From contig NW_019173939.1 in NCBI RefSeq assembly GCF_001642475.1, forward strand, positions 248,001-312,000: 64,000 nucleotides of DNA. The letters run 5' to 3'. The stretch's first letter is position 1, and the number at the start of each line of letters is the position of its first letter. A program made the translations under genes and the position numbers. The notes below the pieces were generated by a model. That model did no database searches. It was not told the origin of the DNA and was given only the letters and a program-made list of their open reading frames with translations. Source of the stretch: Fonsecaea monophora. Taxonomy: Eukaryota; Ascomycota; Eurotiomycetes; Chaetothyriales; Herpotrichiellaceae. This document shows positions 1-10,928 of this stretch, piece by piece.

Positions 1-1933
1 TTTGGTTAGCCCTTGACCAGCCAATGCGGACAGGAGCAGTCGAATTGTGCGGGAAAAGAATCTGTCAGGCAGAAGTCTGTCAGGTGTCCATGGGGTGTTG
101 TTTCGAGCTCATACTCTCAAGCCTCTTCAAGTCTTTGCAGGCTGTTGGCGTTATGGTGGGTTTGGGCCAACAACGCCTGAATTCCAAAAAGACTTTTGTG
201 ATGACCGGACCGTCGGATAGCTTCATGCTTTCCAGAACTTCCGCGGGACTTAGAAGGTAGCCCACATACAGAGTAGGTAGGGGCTGAACCTAAAAGTCGT
301 GAGACGGGTTGGGGATACTTTCCCTCGTCGAGCGGTTCAACCACAGTTAATAGGATACGGAGCATTGCTGACGAGGCCCAAACAGTCTAGTGTAAAGCTG
401 TAACGCAATTCCGCTCTTCAAAATTCCCGGTGGTTGGTGCGGGGCCCGCGGATCATTGTATTATCACAGGCGTTAGGAGGACCCGATGTGGCTCCAGGTG
501 TAGACGGCGCGTTGGCGCTGCGTCAACCGGGCATGCATAAGAGGAGGGCCTGGCGACCTTCCAAGGTCGACGTGTCGCTTCACATCATACCTCGTACACT
601 CTTTGTGTTGCTTTATTCTTTCTTTCTCTCTCGATTCCAGAGAGCTTCCGATTCTATCTTCTGTTCACCAAGGTCGGTTGCCTTGAGAAAAATGCGCTTT
701 CTCGTCAATTGCTCACTGATTACTTGATTCCGGCCCACTCATATCATGCTAGGGCATAGCATTTTAAGGGGCTGTGGCTGGGTCGATCTTCCTAGAACCA
801 CTAGCGCGGTCTCGGGATATGCAGAGATAATGTGAGTCCACTGTCGCATTCTGAGGAAAATTTGACTGAATGGCGCCCGAGCCTCAGACGACGAAGAGTC
901 AAGTGTATGGAGTACCCTGAGGCTCCACAGAATAAGAGGCACATTCCGAAAGCGGTTACATCGCACCAAAGATTGGATCAACATTCTTTTATAAAATAAC
1001 CGAATGGATAATCTCAGCTTCGAAGCCCTATGTGCGGATCGTCAAAGCCATGGCGCCATATAATTACATTTGGAGGCCCAGTGATCCGCCGCAAAGCAAT
1101 GCTGACACGTGACACAAGATACTACGGTGGGCTGTACGACCACATGTCATCATGCCCTCAGTGCTTCTCTTGTGCGCATCCCATTTGCTTTCCTGGTCTT
1201 TGCCCGGACTAGGAACCTTTTCTTTGGTCGTCTTCAAGACTGGCTAATGAGACGTGCTGTGGAAGGCGACTCTTTCTACATCACGGATTGTTGCGGTGTG
1301 GTTTTACCGATGAACTCGGGCGAGGACTTTCTTCACTTCACACAGACCTCCATTTCACTTAGCAAACAGCCACTGGTTTGATTTTCATCGCTGACACCCT
1401 GTATGAAGATTACTTGTCCTTTGCCCTTCGAATATCATTGGAGTCGTTTCAATGCCAATCCATAAAGTGTGGCCTGCGCCTCAACGTGGCCGTGTTATAT
1501 CGCCCGAACCCTCCTTGACGTCGACGCCTTGCCATGAATGCTGGTTCATGCACGCAAGATATCTGCCAGGCTCATTCGTGCGCTCTGCACTCACAAGGTC
1601 ACGCTTGGGCCTGGTGTGTGTGGGCTATGTTTGCAGTGGTGTTGTCTCTCTGAGGCGGTCGACCTGCAGTGCCTGAACATCTTGGATTGGTTGGGAACAG
1701 CAGGGATGACACCACCTCAATGCTACAGCCTCATTGTCGAGACTCCGGTCATACCGCACCTAGATGCCACCAACGGTCAACGGATGTAGGCAATGAAATC
1801 TACAGCCTCACTACGATGTGTTTTAAAGCGGAAGGCACCCGTGGGCAGTTGACCTGGCTTGACTTTGGTCCACCTCTAAATTACATCGACTCTTTGAGCA
1901 TTCACCAGCCTTGAAAGCTTCCTATCTGCCAAG
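1..1933. other. No supported gene
   Basis: Only short, unrelated open frames under 100 codons occur here on both strands. None has a recognisable motif, consistent codon use or convincing splice signals. The last few hundred bases should hold the promoter and 5' leader of the ankyrin gene that starts at 1934. I see no transposon ends, RNA gene or long repeat. Confidence 0.6.
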
Positions 1934-3782
1934 ATGGAGGCTTTAGGCCTCGCATTTGCAGTTGCTCCTTTACTGGGAAGTGGTCCCAGGATAATCCGGT
2001 TCTGCCGCGGATGGAACCGCGTTCCCACTGACCTCGATCGAGCTGCAACGCGTGTCCAAAACCTGCAAACTATGTATGACGCACTGTCACTCCTCCACAG
2101 CAAGCTCCCAGAAGAGCAAAGACAGCTAGTTCCAGACCTCCCTAAGGCGATCGCCCTGGCGTTAGAATCGCTGCCCAAGACACCCACGAAGCGCTCCAAG
2201 ATAAGCCACTTGCGTTGGCTGACAGGAGACAGAGATGTGCACGAAAGAGTGGTGGCTGAAACGCAACAAGATATGTTGCTGGCTGGGCTAATTTTGGGTC
2301 TACAAAGGTAAGAGACTTTTGGGGTCAATACGGGAGGAGCTTATAGCGCTATGCAGGCTTGCCCAACGGGCAGCGGACGACCGAGACCACGATCACTTAT
2401 CCCATGATGAAGCAGCCCAAGTGCCACAAGGAATGGAAATAACCACCAGCAACGCAGAGGAATGGGCTGCGACAAAGGAGGCGGGCACTCTTACTGCTTT
2501 TGCTGCACGATGTTGCATGTCTTTTGGAGGCTGGGTCTTCCGAGAGATAAGTCGTGTTTTCGGGCCGAACAGCAATCTATCGCGGAATTTCGATTCAATG
2601 TCGACTCTTCAGGGTACACCCGCACACTATGCCAGTATGCATAATTTGCCTCAGATACTTCTGTATGTGGCAATTGTCATGCGTCGTCTCGTCTGGCAAC
2701 ACTGGCTGAAGGCTTCACCTGGCCAAGATCGCCTTCCGGAATTTCACCGAGTCTCACCAGAGCAAGAGCTTTTGCTAGCTTCTAAGGCGGGCGATGTTGT
2801 TCGAATGCAGCAACTCCTTGTTCTAGAACAGGTCTCTCCATTTTACGCCACCACAACGGATGGGGTCACAGCTCTGAATCTCGCAATCGAACATGGTCAC
2901 CACGAGGCTGTTAAGCTGCTGCTTGCTCAGGGGGCCCTCGTGAACAGAACTTTCGGCTTAAAGGAGACATCTCCGCTATGCTGGGCACTCCAGCATCGAC
3001 GATTGGAGATATGCAGGACGCTGTTGTCTTACGGGGCTTCTCTCGATCATTTCACGGCTCTTGATTGGACTCCTCTATACTATCTGTGGCCGTGGGACAT
3101 GGAAGAGGGATTCCAGCACCCTCCAGCGGCCGAGTTCATCAGCATGTTACGCGCCACCGGTGAAAATTTTCACACATTACACGAAGACCATGTAGACAAC
3201 CATGGATGGAGCGTGATGCACCGTGCCGCAATCTTCGCCGACCCAGCTGACTTGCAACTGCTGCTGGACTACGGCGTGAATGCTTTCACACCCCATGCTT
3301 ACCTTGACTGGATGCCACTGCATTTCGTGGTGGAGTACGGAATCAGTGACAATTTCCCCGTCCTGTTCCACGCATACGAAAGGGAATTCGGCTCGCGTGC
3401 TGCCCTTGAACTCCGAGATTCCAGGGGCTGGACGCCTTTGCATATGGCCGCAGCCAATGGTCATTTTGAGCTTGTCCGGGTCCTGTTGGAAAGGGGCGCT
3501 AACCGAAAAGCCCTCACTGGACCGGTCTACGACAGTGACATGCCAGAGAGCGTTCGAGGCAAGAGATGTTCTCCTCAAGAGCTGGCCTGGGCGTCTGGTG
3601 AGTTAAACGGTCATTGGTTTGATACTATTGCCGCCGCCATTCCCGAAGATCAATGGTTTGACGCCCCTGAATATCCCGAGGACAGCCTTCTCAGGAAGGC
3701 TTTCAAATTCCCCAGGCAAGTGGTGTCGAAGGAGAAGATGAAGAACGTGGCTACCTTCTTTAGGCGCTCTCGCCAGTCGTGA
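1934..3782 (+). CDS. Ankyrin-repeat protein with helical N-terminal domain
   Basis: Two exons, 1934-2307 and 2357-3782, give 599 residues. The 49-base intron has donor AG|GTAAGA and acceptor ATGCAG, and joining AG to G keeps the frame; without splicing the first frame stops at 2309. Residues 1-125 are helical and start with the hydrophobic 'MEAxGLAxAVAPL' style seen at the N-terminus of many fungal NLR-like (STAND) proteins. Ankyrin units follow at roughly residues 290-318, 329-355, 410-436, 446-475 and 484-512 (for example GWTPLHMAAANGHFELVRVL). There is no NACHT or NB-ARC P-loop between them, so this is not a complete STAND receptor. A role in protein-protein recognition, possibly self/non-self signalling, is inference only. 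The C-terminal 70 residues are basic and unassigned. Confidence 0.8.
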
Positions 3783-4858
3783 CGATTTCTTTACGAGGGT
3801 CGAAGGAATTTGCGGCCATTGGACACTTTCTCGGAGGTACTGGAGAAGAGAGGTGCAGACGCACGCGCGATCAACCTCCTCGTGTGTCTGGGAAACGATT
3901 TCATTTCATGGCACAAAGTTATTTATGATTCTATGACTGTCTTACCTTTGCGAACAGAATGATTAACGCTTCAATACGATTCTTGAGTTCCCCAAACGAA
4001 CAACCGTCACAAGCAAGGTCGCGTTAAAGCACGCGGGCCAGACCGTATCTTTTCCTAGTCATCATCATGCCGAAGCAGATAGAACCCCTTAACCCCTAGC
4101 CATCCGTGACCAAATCCCGCAAATGCTTTGCTCCTCGCCGTCGCTAGATCTCCGCCCTTATCACCGGCTACTCGGTGCGCTGGCCTCGTGTAAGCATAGG
4201 ACGTGCAGTAAGTCGCGTGTCGTGTGCAGTATGTCGCTTTACAGGTCGAGTCGCATGGTATCCTATCGTTCCCTTGACCCCGTCTGAGAGATCAATGTTA
4301 GAACCATCGAGGTAGTGCCAGAGAGGTCGTAATCGTAGGTGGTTGGGTACGTTGTCGAGACTATCTAGGTCGAAATCGACAAGTGCGTAAATGAGGTGTC
4401 GAGATCTGGGGGTCCCTGGGATACCGAACCTAAGAGTTGGTATATCAAGGTTGCAACAGTGCTTTCAACACAGGAGAGGCTTGACATCAGAGTAAAGGGT
4501 CGCCCTGCATCTCCTCGGCCTGTACTCAATTGTGACGCCGTTGAAAACCGGTGAGATGACCAGCCAGGTATAAAGTCAAAAATACGGTATGGAAGACGAG
4601 TATTCCAGCCCAGCCAGGCATGAAGTGTCGGCGTGATAAAGATGTATGGTAGCCTTGTCTGTCTTGGGAGCCTCATGTTGCAAATGCTTGTCCGCCTACT
4701 AGTGAAAGTCTTTGAAACGCCGTCCCTCTGTGTGTATCATTTCCTCCAGCAGCTGCGCCCTCGCCATGCAGATGAAAAAAAAAAGTAAAAGTGACCCATA
4801 TTTCCATGCCCATCCTGCATTTGCCGCCTACCTTCCCGCTTGCCTCATGATAACCACC
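3783..4858. other. Intergenic, 1.1 kb, nothing recognised
   Basis: Region between the convergent ankyrin gene and the minus-strand gene at 4859-5401. The longest open frame (4365-4676, minus) has no motif. A possible last exon of the minus-strand gene may lie at about 4700-4835, but I could not fix its splice junction with confidence. Confidence 0.4.
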
Positions 4859-5401
4859 TCACCGCAATCCAGATACTTGCGGCTTACCCTGTAACATGAC
4901 ATCTCCAAACTCCTTGAGACTGAAATCCCGATCGACAATGTTGTCCCACGCACGCTGCCTCTCTTCCTGTGCCTTCTTATTGCGCCATGTCCAGCCAGGC
5001 TTGCCCCGGCCTTCTCGCTCATCTGTCGTGGAGGCTGCCGCCTGCCCCTGGCCTTCTCCTTCTGCTTCAGCTTTTGTCTGCATCGCCGCGACCCTCGCTG
5101 AGCTGCGTGTAGCCGTGCCGTTCGACATCGCTTGTGAGATAGGTTGCTGGGAGGTTTCAGTTTGGCTTTGCCTCTGTGACCGTGGCGGGGACAGTTCACC
5201 CGGTGCGGCTGCGTTGAGGTGGTCGTTTGCAGGAGTGTGAGGGCGTTCGCTCAGAGAGTGTGCCGGGTCTTGGTCGTTGTCGTTGTTCGTATCTTCTGGG
5301 AAGAGGCTGTCGTCTTCGAACCCTTCGTCGGCGTCGATGGTATCCTGGAGGGCAGATGGTGTGGAGGAAGTGGATGTGGTCATTGTTTCATCCAGGTCCA
5401 T
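4859..5401 (-). CDS. Acidic, low-complexity fungal protein, C-terminal exon uncertain
   Basis: The frame opens at an ATG at 5401 and encodes 180 residues. The first 110 are Ser/Thr/Asp/Glu-rich and probably disordered. They are followed by an Ala/Gln/Glu-rich stretch and a conserved-looking C-terminal module with aromatic and basic residues (GKPGWTWRNKKAQEERQRAW, then an FGD motif). A good donor, CAGG|GTAAGC, lies at about 4887, close to the in-frame stop. The real gene may therefore continue into a short exon; acceptor TGCAG|GA near 4819 keeps the frame and adds about 35 residues ending in a basic helix, but that exon reads through a pyrimidine tract, which is suspicious. I do not recognise the family. 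Confidence 0.55.
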   Translation of the reverse strand: MDLDETMTTSTSSTPSALQDTIDADEGFEDDSLFPEDTNNDNDQDPAHSLSERPHTPANDHLNAAAPGELSPPRSQRQSQTETSQQPISQAMSNGTATRSSARVAAMQTKAEAEGEGQGQAAASTTDEREGRGKPGWTWRNKKAQEERQRAWDNIVDRDFSLKEFGDVMLQGKPQVSGLR

Positions 5402-7091
5402 CACTTAGGCACAGTCCACAGCTTCACTGGGCACGAGTGATGCTGATGAAACCTTTTCACCGTCGACTTGACTTGGCGTTGTATCTGCAGCTCCGGTTTC
5501 GTGACTGTGACTTGGAATGACGATCCTTTCTCGTTAGTGAAGTTCGTGGTATGCGGAGAAGATCCCAAGTGCTAGCGGGGATGTAGCCTTCGGGACACCT
5601 ACCGTGTTTGGAGGAGGGTCTGATTCTGAAACTACCCCTATTGTCTGCCTGTCTGGCTGCAGCCACACGCACACAACATTGATACGCCGAATATATTTAC
5701 TTGTTGGGCTATAGAAGTGGAACCCTAGTCATTAATCCCGTTCGATTTTTCAAGTTGGGAATTAGCGCGGCAATCTAGCGACGCCAACAGGTCTGGATGT
5801 CGTCGGAATAGATTTGGTCTTTGCCAAATTGCCATACCTCAAGGGTCCTTCAACCGCGAACGGCCTCTTTTGGCATGTCTGAGTGTAGGCTCAATGAATG
5901 GCTGGGCTATGGTTGAAATGTGCTGGGAGTGCTGGGAGTGAGCGCTAATCTGGGTGAAGCGCTGAGGCTATTCTACAAGGAGCCGGAAATCAAAATCCAA
6001 AGTGGGTATGGCCAACGAGGACCAGCCTTACGCATCTGTCCAGGTTTGATGTACCTTGTAAGTCGGGCAAATCAGAAAAGAATAAGCAGCCATCTTGGGA
6101 AACTGCGTCCTAAGTCTGAATAGATGTGTATATGAATGTGACAAATATCATCGGTGGTCAAATATAGTTGCTGTCTCATGTTCGCTGCAGTGTTCTCATG
6201 TGCATCAAGTTCTGCCACATATGATATGTCTGTCCTTTGCGACAAACAGTCTCAAGGTGTGATCACTATGCAGCAGAATTCCTTCACCGAGAACCTTCAA
6301 TACCCCTGAGCGAGGTGCCAGATGTAACAGTGCACCCCAGGAGGCCGTTGATACTAGGCCTGATAAATCGTTTTTCTAGAAGAGGCACACGGCTGTAGAG
6401 ATGAGAAAGAGGGTCAGATGATATCTTCTTCCTCTGTGACTCAACGGAGGAATATGATGAAACCTACAGGGTGCTGGTGACCGAAGACTACCTGACTCGT
6501 GTGGGCATATATCCTTGAGTAATGACAGTCATTACATCGCCTTGGCGACCTTGACAGTCACGCCAGCACGCTTTGGGATGAACTAAATCATGTGATGCTG
6601 AGAATTTAATGGACTTTTTGTCTGCTTTTGGAAGGCACCAAACGTAAGGGATTCCCTAAACGGGACGACACAGGGCGGAATCAGAATTTTCAAATGAAAC
6701 AAAAGACCCAAAAATGCGTTTGTTATTACCACATCAAAACTCCATCGATGCTACTGACTCTCAAATTTCCTTCGCCGACCACGTCAACCCCAAGCTTCTT
6801 TCAGTAATGTTCCAAACTGTGTTCGATCTGGAGACGCCGTCGCATCAATCATGGATGTCAAGCTCCACAGACGGATCTTCAAGACTCTATTTAAAATCCG
6901 GGCAACAGCCACTGTCCTATTGCTTAGACGAGTCACCTCACCAAGTATTAAAGGACCTTCTGCCAGATTCGGTGCTACACTAGCGACCCTCAGCCCTGTG
7001 GCAAGAGCTCTGAATATTATATACCGCGCAAATGGTACCCTCGATGCTCTGTCTGCATTCTCTCCCATGTTGATATCACACCGACCGATCT
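5402..7091. other. Divergent intergenic region, 1.7 kb
   Basis: Spacer between a minus-strand gene and the plus-strand ThrE/PRM10-like gene, so it should carry both promoters. Small frames at 5920-6123 and 6714-7108 lack motifs and are probably 5' leader or spurious. No repeat or RNA gene seen. Confidence 0.45.
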
Positions 7092-9515
7092 ATGGCAAGT
7101 GGGGATAGCAACTTGGATAAAGGGCAGCATGTCAATCCTGACCTAAGTCGGCTGGAAGCAGGACTAAACGACAGCTACAATGCTTCTAACTCATGGGCAA
7201 ACAGCAATCACAGTTTGAGCAGCACGAATGCGGGAGATCTTGGAGGCGAAGGTGGCAGCCATCCAACCTCAGGACCTCCCTCAGATGACAATGCCGCGGA
7301 CGAAGCGTATCAAGAGCAGCGACCAAAGCCTGCTTGGTCGAAGGTCATTAATTGGGTAAAGCAGAAGGAGAAAGTTCGACCTTTTCGATTGTCCAACCTC
7401 AGGCCTTCGACATCTTTCTACAACAAATTCGAGGAGGGTTCTGTGGCCAGTCAGGAGAAACCATCCGGTGCCGATCATGTGCCTGAACACCCGCACGATG
7501 GCAGTGAGGGTGCAGAAGTTCCATCGCAAGTCTATACCCAGGCTGCGACGGAAACAGTACATACCTTCTTGCGTCAGGATTCAACGTATCAGGGGGCGAC
7601 AAAGTACGTTCATTTCCTTTCCTCGCACCATCTCGAAGCTAATTGCCACAGCCTCGATCATGAAGAACGACAAGTTGACCAACACGTATATGACGTGGAT
7701 TACGTACCTACACCTGAGCAATACAAGCCTGGTCTCTTTGGGGCCCTCCTTGCTTATAAACTCAACCACATGCAGCAAGGCTCGCCTAACAACCAAAAGC
7801 AACCACACAGCCGCCCAGGAGGACAGACGCAGCATGATCCGAAAGGTCACCATCACTCTCAGTCACTCACAACGTCACTTCCCAGTTCTGGCACAGCGAC
7901 ACCCTCCAAAAAGGTCAAATGGTACGAGAAGCCTGAACAGAGCAACCCAACTGCCACGGCCTTGATGCAAGCAGCTCTTACATCCACAGGGCCGAGCGTG
8001 GCAGGAATGGGCGCCCTCCCACGCCCTCGGACGATGCGCCCTAACTCTGCCGATATGATCTCCACGGCTGTCGACATCATCACACACGGAAAACACCATC
8101 ATAACCGGCGTAGCGGCGCGTACAGCACAAGCACGCTTGACAATCACGTGGGCCTCATCACTGAGGTCGCCGATATCATCGCCCGGAGGGACTATTTAAT
8201 CAAGTTATGCGGCGCCTTTATGGAATACGGCGCTCCCACTCATCGCATGGAAGAATACCTCAGTGCCTCTGCTCGAGCGTTGCTCATCGACGCCGACTTT
8301 CTGCACATCCCAGGTGCCATGTTCTGCACTTTTGCCGACCGAACAATCCACGCCAACAATGTCGACATTGTCCGAAAACGCTCCGGGCTTGATTTCGCAC
8401 GCCTGAGGGACGTGTTCAACGTGTACAAATGTGTCATTCATGACAAACTCACCGCTGAGGAAGGCATTCGAGAGATCGACAATATTCGCAGACGACCCGA
8501 TACCTACTCGGAACTATTTCGCATCTTGATGTTCGGTGTGGCGTCAGTTGTGGTCGGACCCTTTTCCTTCCAGAGTCGCCCTATTGATTTTGGACCTATT
8601 TTCCTTCTCGGTTGCGCAATTGGGTTCATGCAGGTCAAGATCGTCCCGCGGTCCGAACACTTCAGCAATGTGTTCGAGGTCTTTGCGTGCGTGTTTGCAG
8701 CGTTCATTGCCCGGGCGCTGGGGTCGATCCAATACTCCAATGGGCAGTACATCTTCTGCTTCTCGGGCATAGCGCAGAGTAGCATCGCCATGATCCTCCC
8801 AGGATTCATGATGCTGAATTCTGCCCTCGAACTACAGAGTCGAAATCTGATTTCTGGTTCGGTACGTATGGTTTACGTGATTGTTTATGTTCTCTTTCTC
8901 GCATTCGGCCTACTCATTGGCACCACCGTCTTTGGGCTGATCAAGCGTGACGCCGTCTCCTCCACTACCTGCGACATCCCGCGCTGGTTCGCCGCAGATA
9001 TGAATTGGAAGTTGATACATACGCGCTTTATCTGGGCTCCACTGTTCGCATGTTGCGTGGGACTCATCTACCAAGCCTTGTGGCGGCAGTTGCCTGTCAT
9101 GGCTCTCATTGCTGTCTGTGGCCATCAAGCCAACTTCTGGATCTCCACCCAGCTTTCCAGCAACCCGCAAGTCGCAAACGCCATCGGCGCCTTCGCCATC
9201 GGCTGCATCTCCAACTTGTACTCGCGGCTTTTCCACGGCCAAGCAGCAACCGCCATGCTGCCAGCCATCTACTGTCAAGTTCCCGGTGGTCTCGCCTCCT
9301 CGGGATCACTGGTCGCGGGCGTCGTCTCTGCCAATGAGATTTCTGGCAACAGCACCGCGAGTGCCCAGAATTCGAGTAATGGTTCCGACGGGACAATCTT
9401 CACCGTTGGGTACAGCATGGTTCAGGTTGCCATTGGTATCAGCGTGGGGTTGTACCTGAGCGCGTTGGTCGTGTATCCCTACGGCAAGAGAAAAAGTGCA
9501 TTGGGAAGCTTTTGA
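7092..9515 (+). CDS. PRM10-like ThrE-family (DUF1212) multi-pass membrane protein
   Basis: An open frame of 807 codons from the ATG at 7092. Residues 1-340 are hydrophilic, Ser/Asn/His-rich and likely cytosolic. From about residue 357 (ITEVADIIARRDYLIKLCGA) to the end it matches the fungal PRM10 group: a ThrE/DUF1212 segment with the GAPTHRMEEYL motif at about 378-390, then a second ThrE-like half. About ten hydrophobic helices are visible between residues 480 and 800. Bacterial ThrE exports threonine; yeast PRM10 is pheromone-regulated and its substrate is unknown. Bases 7604-7651 carry all signals of an in-frame 48-base intron (GTACGT, GCTAAT, CACAG); removing it gives 791 residues. The membrane assignment is firm, the transported substrate is not known. 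Confidence 0.88.
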   Translation: MASGDSNLDKGQHVNPDLSRLEAGLNDSYNASNSWANSNHSLSSTNAGDLGGEGGSHPTSGPPSDDNAADEAYQEQRPKPAWSKVINWVKQKEKVRPFRLSNLRPSTSFYNKFEEGSVASQEKPSGADHVPEHPHDGSEGAEVPSQVYTQAATETVHTFLRQDSTYQGATKYVHFLSSHHLEANCHSLDHEERQVDQHVYDVDYVPTPEQYKPGLFGALLAYKLNHMQQGSPNNQKQPHSRPGGQTQHDPKGHHHSQSLTTSLPSSGTATPSKKVKWYEKPEQSNPTATALMQAALTSTGPSVAGMGALPRPRTMRPNSADMISTAVDIITHGKHHHNRRSGAYSTSTLDNHVGLITEVADIIARRDYLIKLCGAFMEYGAPTHRMEEYLSASARALLIDADFLHIPGAMFCTFADRTIHANNVDIVRKRSGLDFARLRDVFNVYKCVIHDKLTAEEGIREIDNIRRRPDTYSELFRILMFGVASVVVGPFSFQSRPIDFGPIFLLGCAIGFMQVKIVPRSEHFSNVFEVFACVFAAFIARALGSIQYSNGQYIFCFSGIAQSSIAMILPGFMMLNSALELQSRNLISGSVRMVYVIVYVLFLAFGLLIGTTVFGLIKRDAVSSTTCDIPRWFAADMNWKLIHTRFIWAPLFACCVGLIYQALWRQLPVMALIAVCGHQANFWISTQLSSNPQVANAIGAFAIGCISNLYSRLFHGQAATAMLPAIYCQVPGGLASSGSLVAGVVSANEISGNSTASAQNSSNGSDGTIFTVGYSMVQVAIGISVGLYLSALVVYPYGKRKSALGSF
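7604..7651 (+). other. Probable in-frame 48-nt intron in the ThrE/PRM10-like gene
   Basis: Donor GTACGT, branch-like GCTAAT 10 bases before the acceptor, and acceptor CACAG. The length is a multiple of three, so retention leaves the frame open. Splicing replaces 17 residues of the hydrophilic N-terminal region by one Asn. Confidence 0.6.
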
Positions 9516-9876
9516 TGAAAGGCATGACAAGCAAGACAAGGCGTTTCTTCTAAAAAATTGCGACTGATTTTTATTTATATCTAGAAATGATGCTTATGAT
9601 AATGATAAAGTGTACTTGTACTGGGATTTGTAAATATTTCACAGAGAACATTATGCAGGGTTAATAGCATTGGCAATAGTGAAGGATGGAGGCGTTAATT
9701 CGGGCAAGTTAACGCATAAGAACAGCCAAGCATTTACGACTTGCTCCGTCCTAGGAAATTATTTAAGGTTAATAAGTTTATTTCCATGTTCACTTCCCCG
9801 TCTCCGTGCCATCACCCCCCACTTGTCACTTACCCACTCACCCACTCACGTCAATAGCCTGTGCAAGGTCACCACA
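9516..9876. other. Intergenic and promoter of the PARG-like gene
   Basis: AT-rich 3' region of the upstream gene (ATTTATTTATA near 9570) followed by a CACTCAC-rich leader before the ATG at 9877. The frame is open upstream of that ATG, but it contains no earlier in-frame ATG, so 9877 is the supported start. Confidence 0.5.
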
Positions 9877-10842
9877 ATGGACGATCCTCACAAGTCTGTC
9901 ACCAAGGAACCGGCTGAGCGCCTCCGTCAGGGTGTCCTGAGCTTTTCTTCGGGCGGAAAGCTTCAGACACGTCCGCCGTCGACCCCAAAGACCCGAGACG
10001 GAGACGAACTAGTCAGAGTGGCCAGAGAGACAGTCTCAGTCCTCCCTGGTCTCCTCCACACCCGGCCGGATGCAAAACCAGATGGATACCTCTATGAAAA
10101 AGACGCCGCGACACCGCTTGATCAGAGCTTCTGTCCAAAACTGCCAAAGACGAAAATCCGAGTCATCAGCAGCGACACGATCGACGCGGCCCTCCAACTC
10201 AGCAGCAGCAGCGGCGGCGGCGGTCCGTCTCAAAAGCCCGTCTGTGTCCTGAACATGGCAAATGCGATCCACGCAGGCGGCGGGTTCAAACACGGTTCCC
10301 TGGCCCAAGAAGAAGCCCTTTGCTTCCGCACCTCTCTGATCTTCACTCTCAAACTGCGCCTCTACCCGATTCCCGACAAAGCCGCCATCTACTCCCCGAC
10401 CGTCCTGGTGATCAGAGACAGCCTTGCCAACGGCCACCAGCTTCTCGACAGCCGGGACCCTGAGAAGTTGCCTGTCATCAGCGTCGTCAGCGCAGCGGCC
10501 GTCTTTCGACCTACTCTCGGGAACAACGCGGCTCAGCCAAACCAGGATGCAAACGAGTTCTACGCCCGGCGCGAAGACCGCGAAATGATGAGAGATAAAA
10601 TGCGTGTCATCCTCCGGACCGCCATCAAGAACAGACATCGTAAGATCGTACTCGGCGCTTTCGGCTGTGGTGCGTTCCACAATCCGCCCAAAGAGGTCGC
10701 TCGGCTCTGGTCAGAGGTGCTTCAGGAAGCAGAGTTCGCCGGCGGCTGGTGGGAGGACGTGGTCTTTGCGGTGCTTGCTCTGGGCTCATCCGACAAGAAC
10801 TTCCAGTGGTTCTCGGAGGAGTTGGACGGGGTTTTGGTCTGA
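9877..10842 (+). CDS. PARG-like protein, TIGR02452/DUF2263 (microbial-type PARG) family
   Basis: Intronless, 321 residues. The family hydrolyses ADP-ribose chains from proteins or belongs to that macrodomain-related fold. The diagnostic signature GGG-X7-QEE is present (GGGFKHGSLAQEE, about residues 132-144), preceded by the VCVLNMANAIHAGGG strand. Near the C-terminus the FGCGAFHNPPKEVARLW motif, typical of TIGR02452 proteins, forms the second ligand-binding loop. The adjacent Glu pair is the catalytic site in bona fide PARGs, so nothing essential appears lost. A poly-Ser/Gly insert (about residues 108-118) is a low-complexity expansion. A nuclear or cytosolic role in ADP-ribose turnover is inferred from the family; substrate and physiological role are not shown. 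Confidence 0.88.
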   Translation: MDDPHKSVTKEPAERLRQGVLSFSSGGKLQTRPPSTPKTRDGDELVRVARETVSVLPGLLHTRPDAKPDGYLYEKDAATPLDQSFCPKLPKTKIRVISSDTIDAALQLSSSSGGGGPSQKPVCVLNMANAIHAGGGFKHGSLAQEEALCFRTSLIFTLKLRLYPIPDKAAIYSPTVLVIRDSLANGHQLLDSRDPEKLPVISVVSAAAVFRPTLGNNAAQPNQDANEFYARREDREMMRDKMRVILRTAIKNRHRKIVLGAFGCGAFHNPPKEVARLWSEVLQEAEFAGGWWEDVVFAVLALGSSDKNFQWFSEELDGVLV

Positions 10843-10928
10843 GACTACTTGGTACCTGCAAAATGCGAGACGAGTGCGGGTACCACTCCAAGTGGCTGAT
10901 TCAGTGAGAACCCAAACCAAAATGACAG
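10843..10928. other. Short spacer after the PARG-like gene
   Basis: Non-coding 3' region; nothing distinctive. Confidence 0.3.

Noticed and set aside
1876..2328. 150-residue minus-strand frame overlapping exon 1 of the ankyrin gene
   Set aside because: Antisense shadow of a spliced gene; no motif, and the plus strand has the supporting intron and repeats.
4365..4676. 103-residue minus-strand frame
   Set aside because: No motif or splice partners; composition of non-coding sequence.
10036..10680. 214-residue minus-strand frame
   Set aside because: Mirror of the PARG-like gene; poly-Ala arises from the poly-Ser/Gly repeat in the opposite strand.
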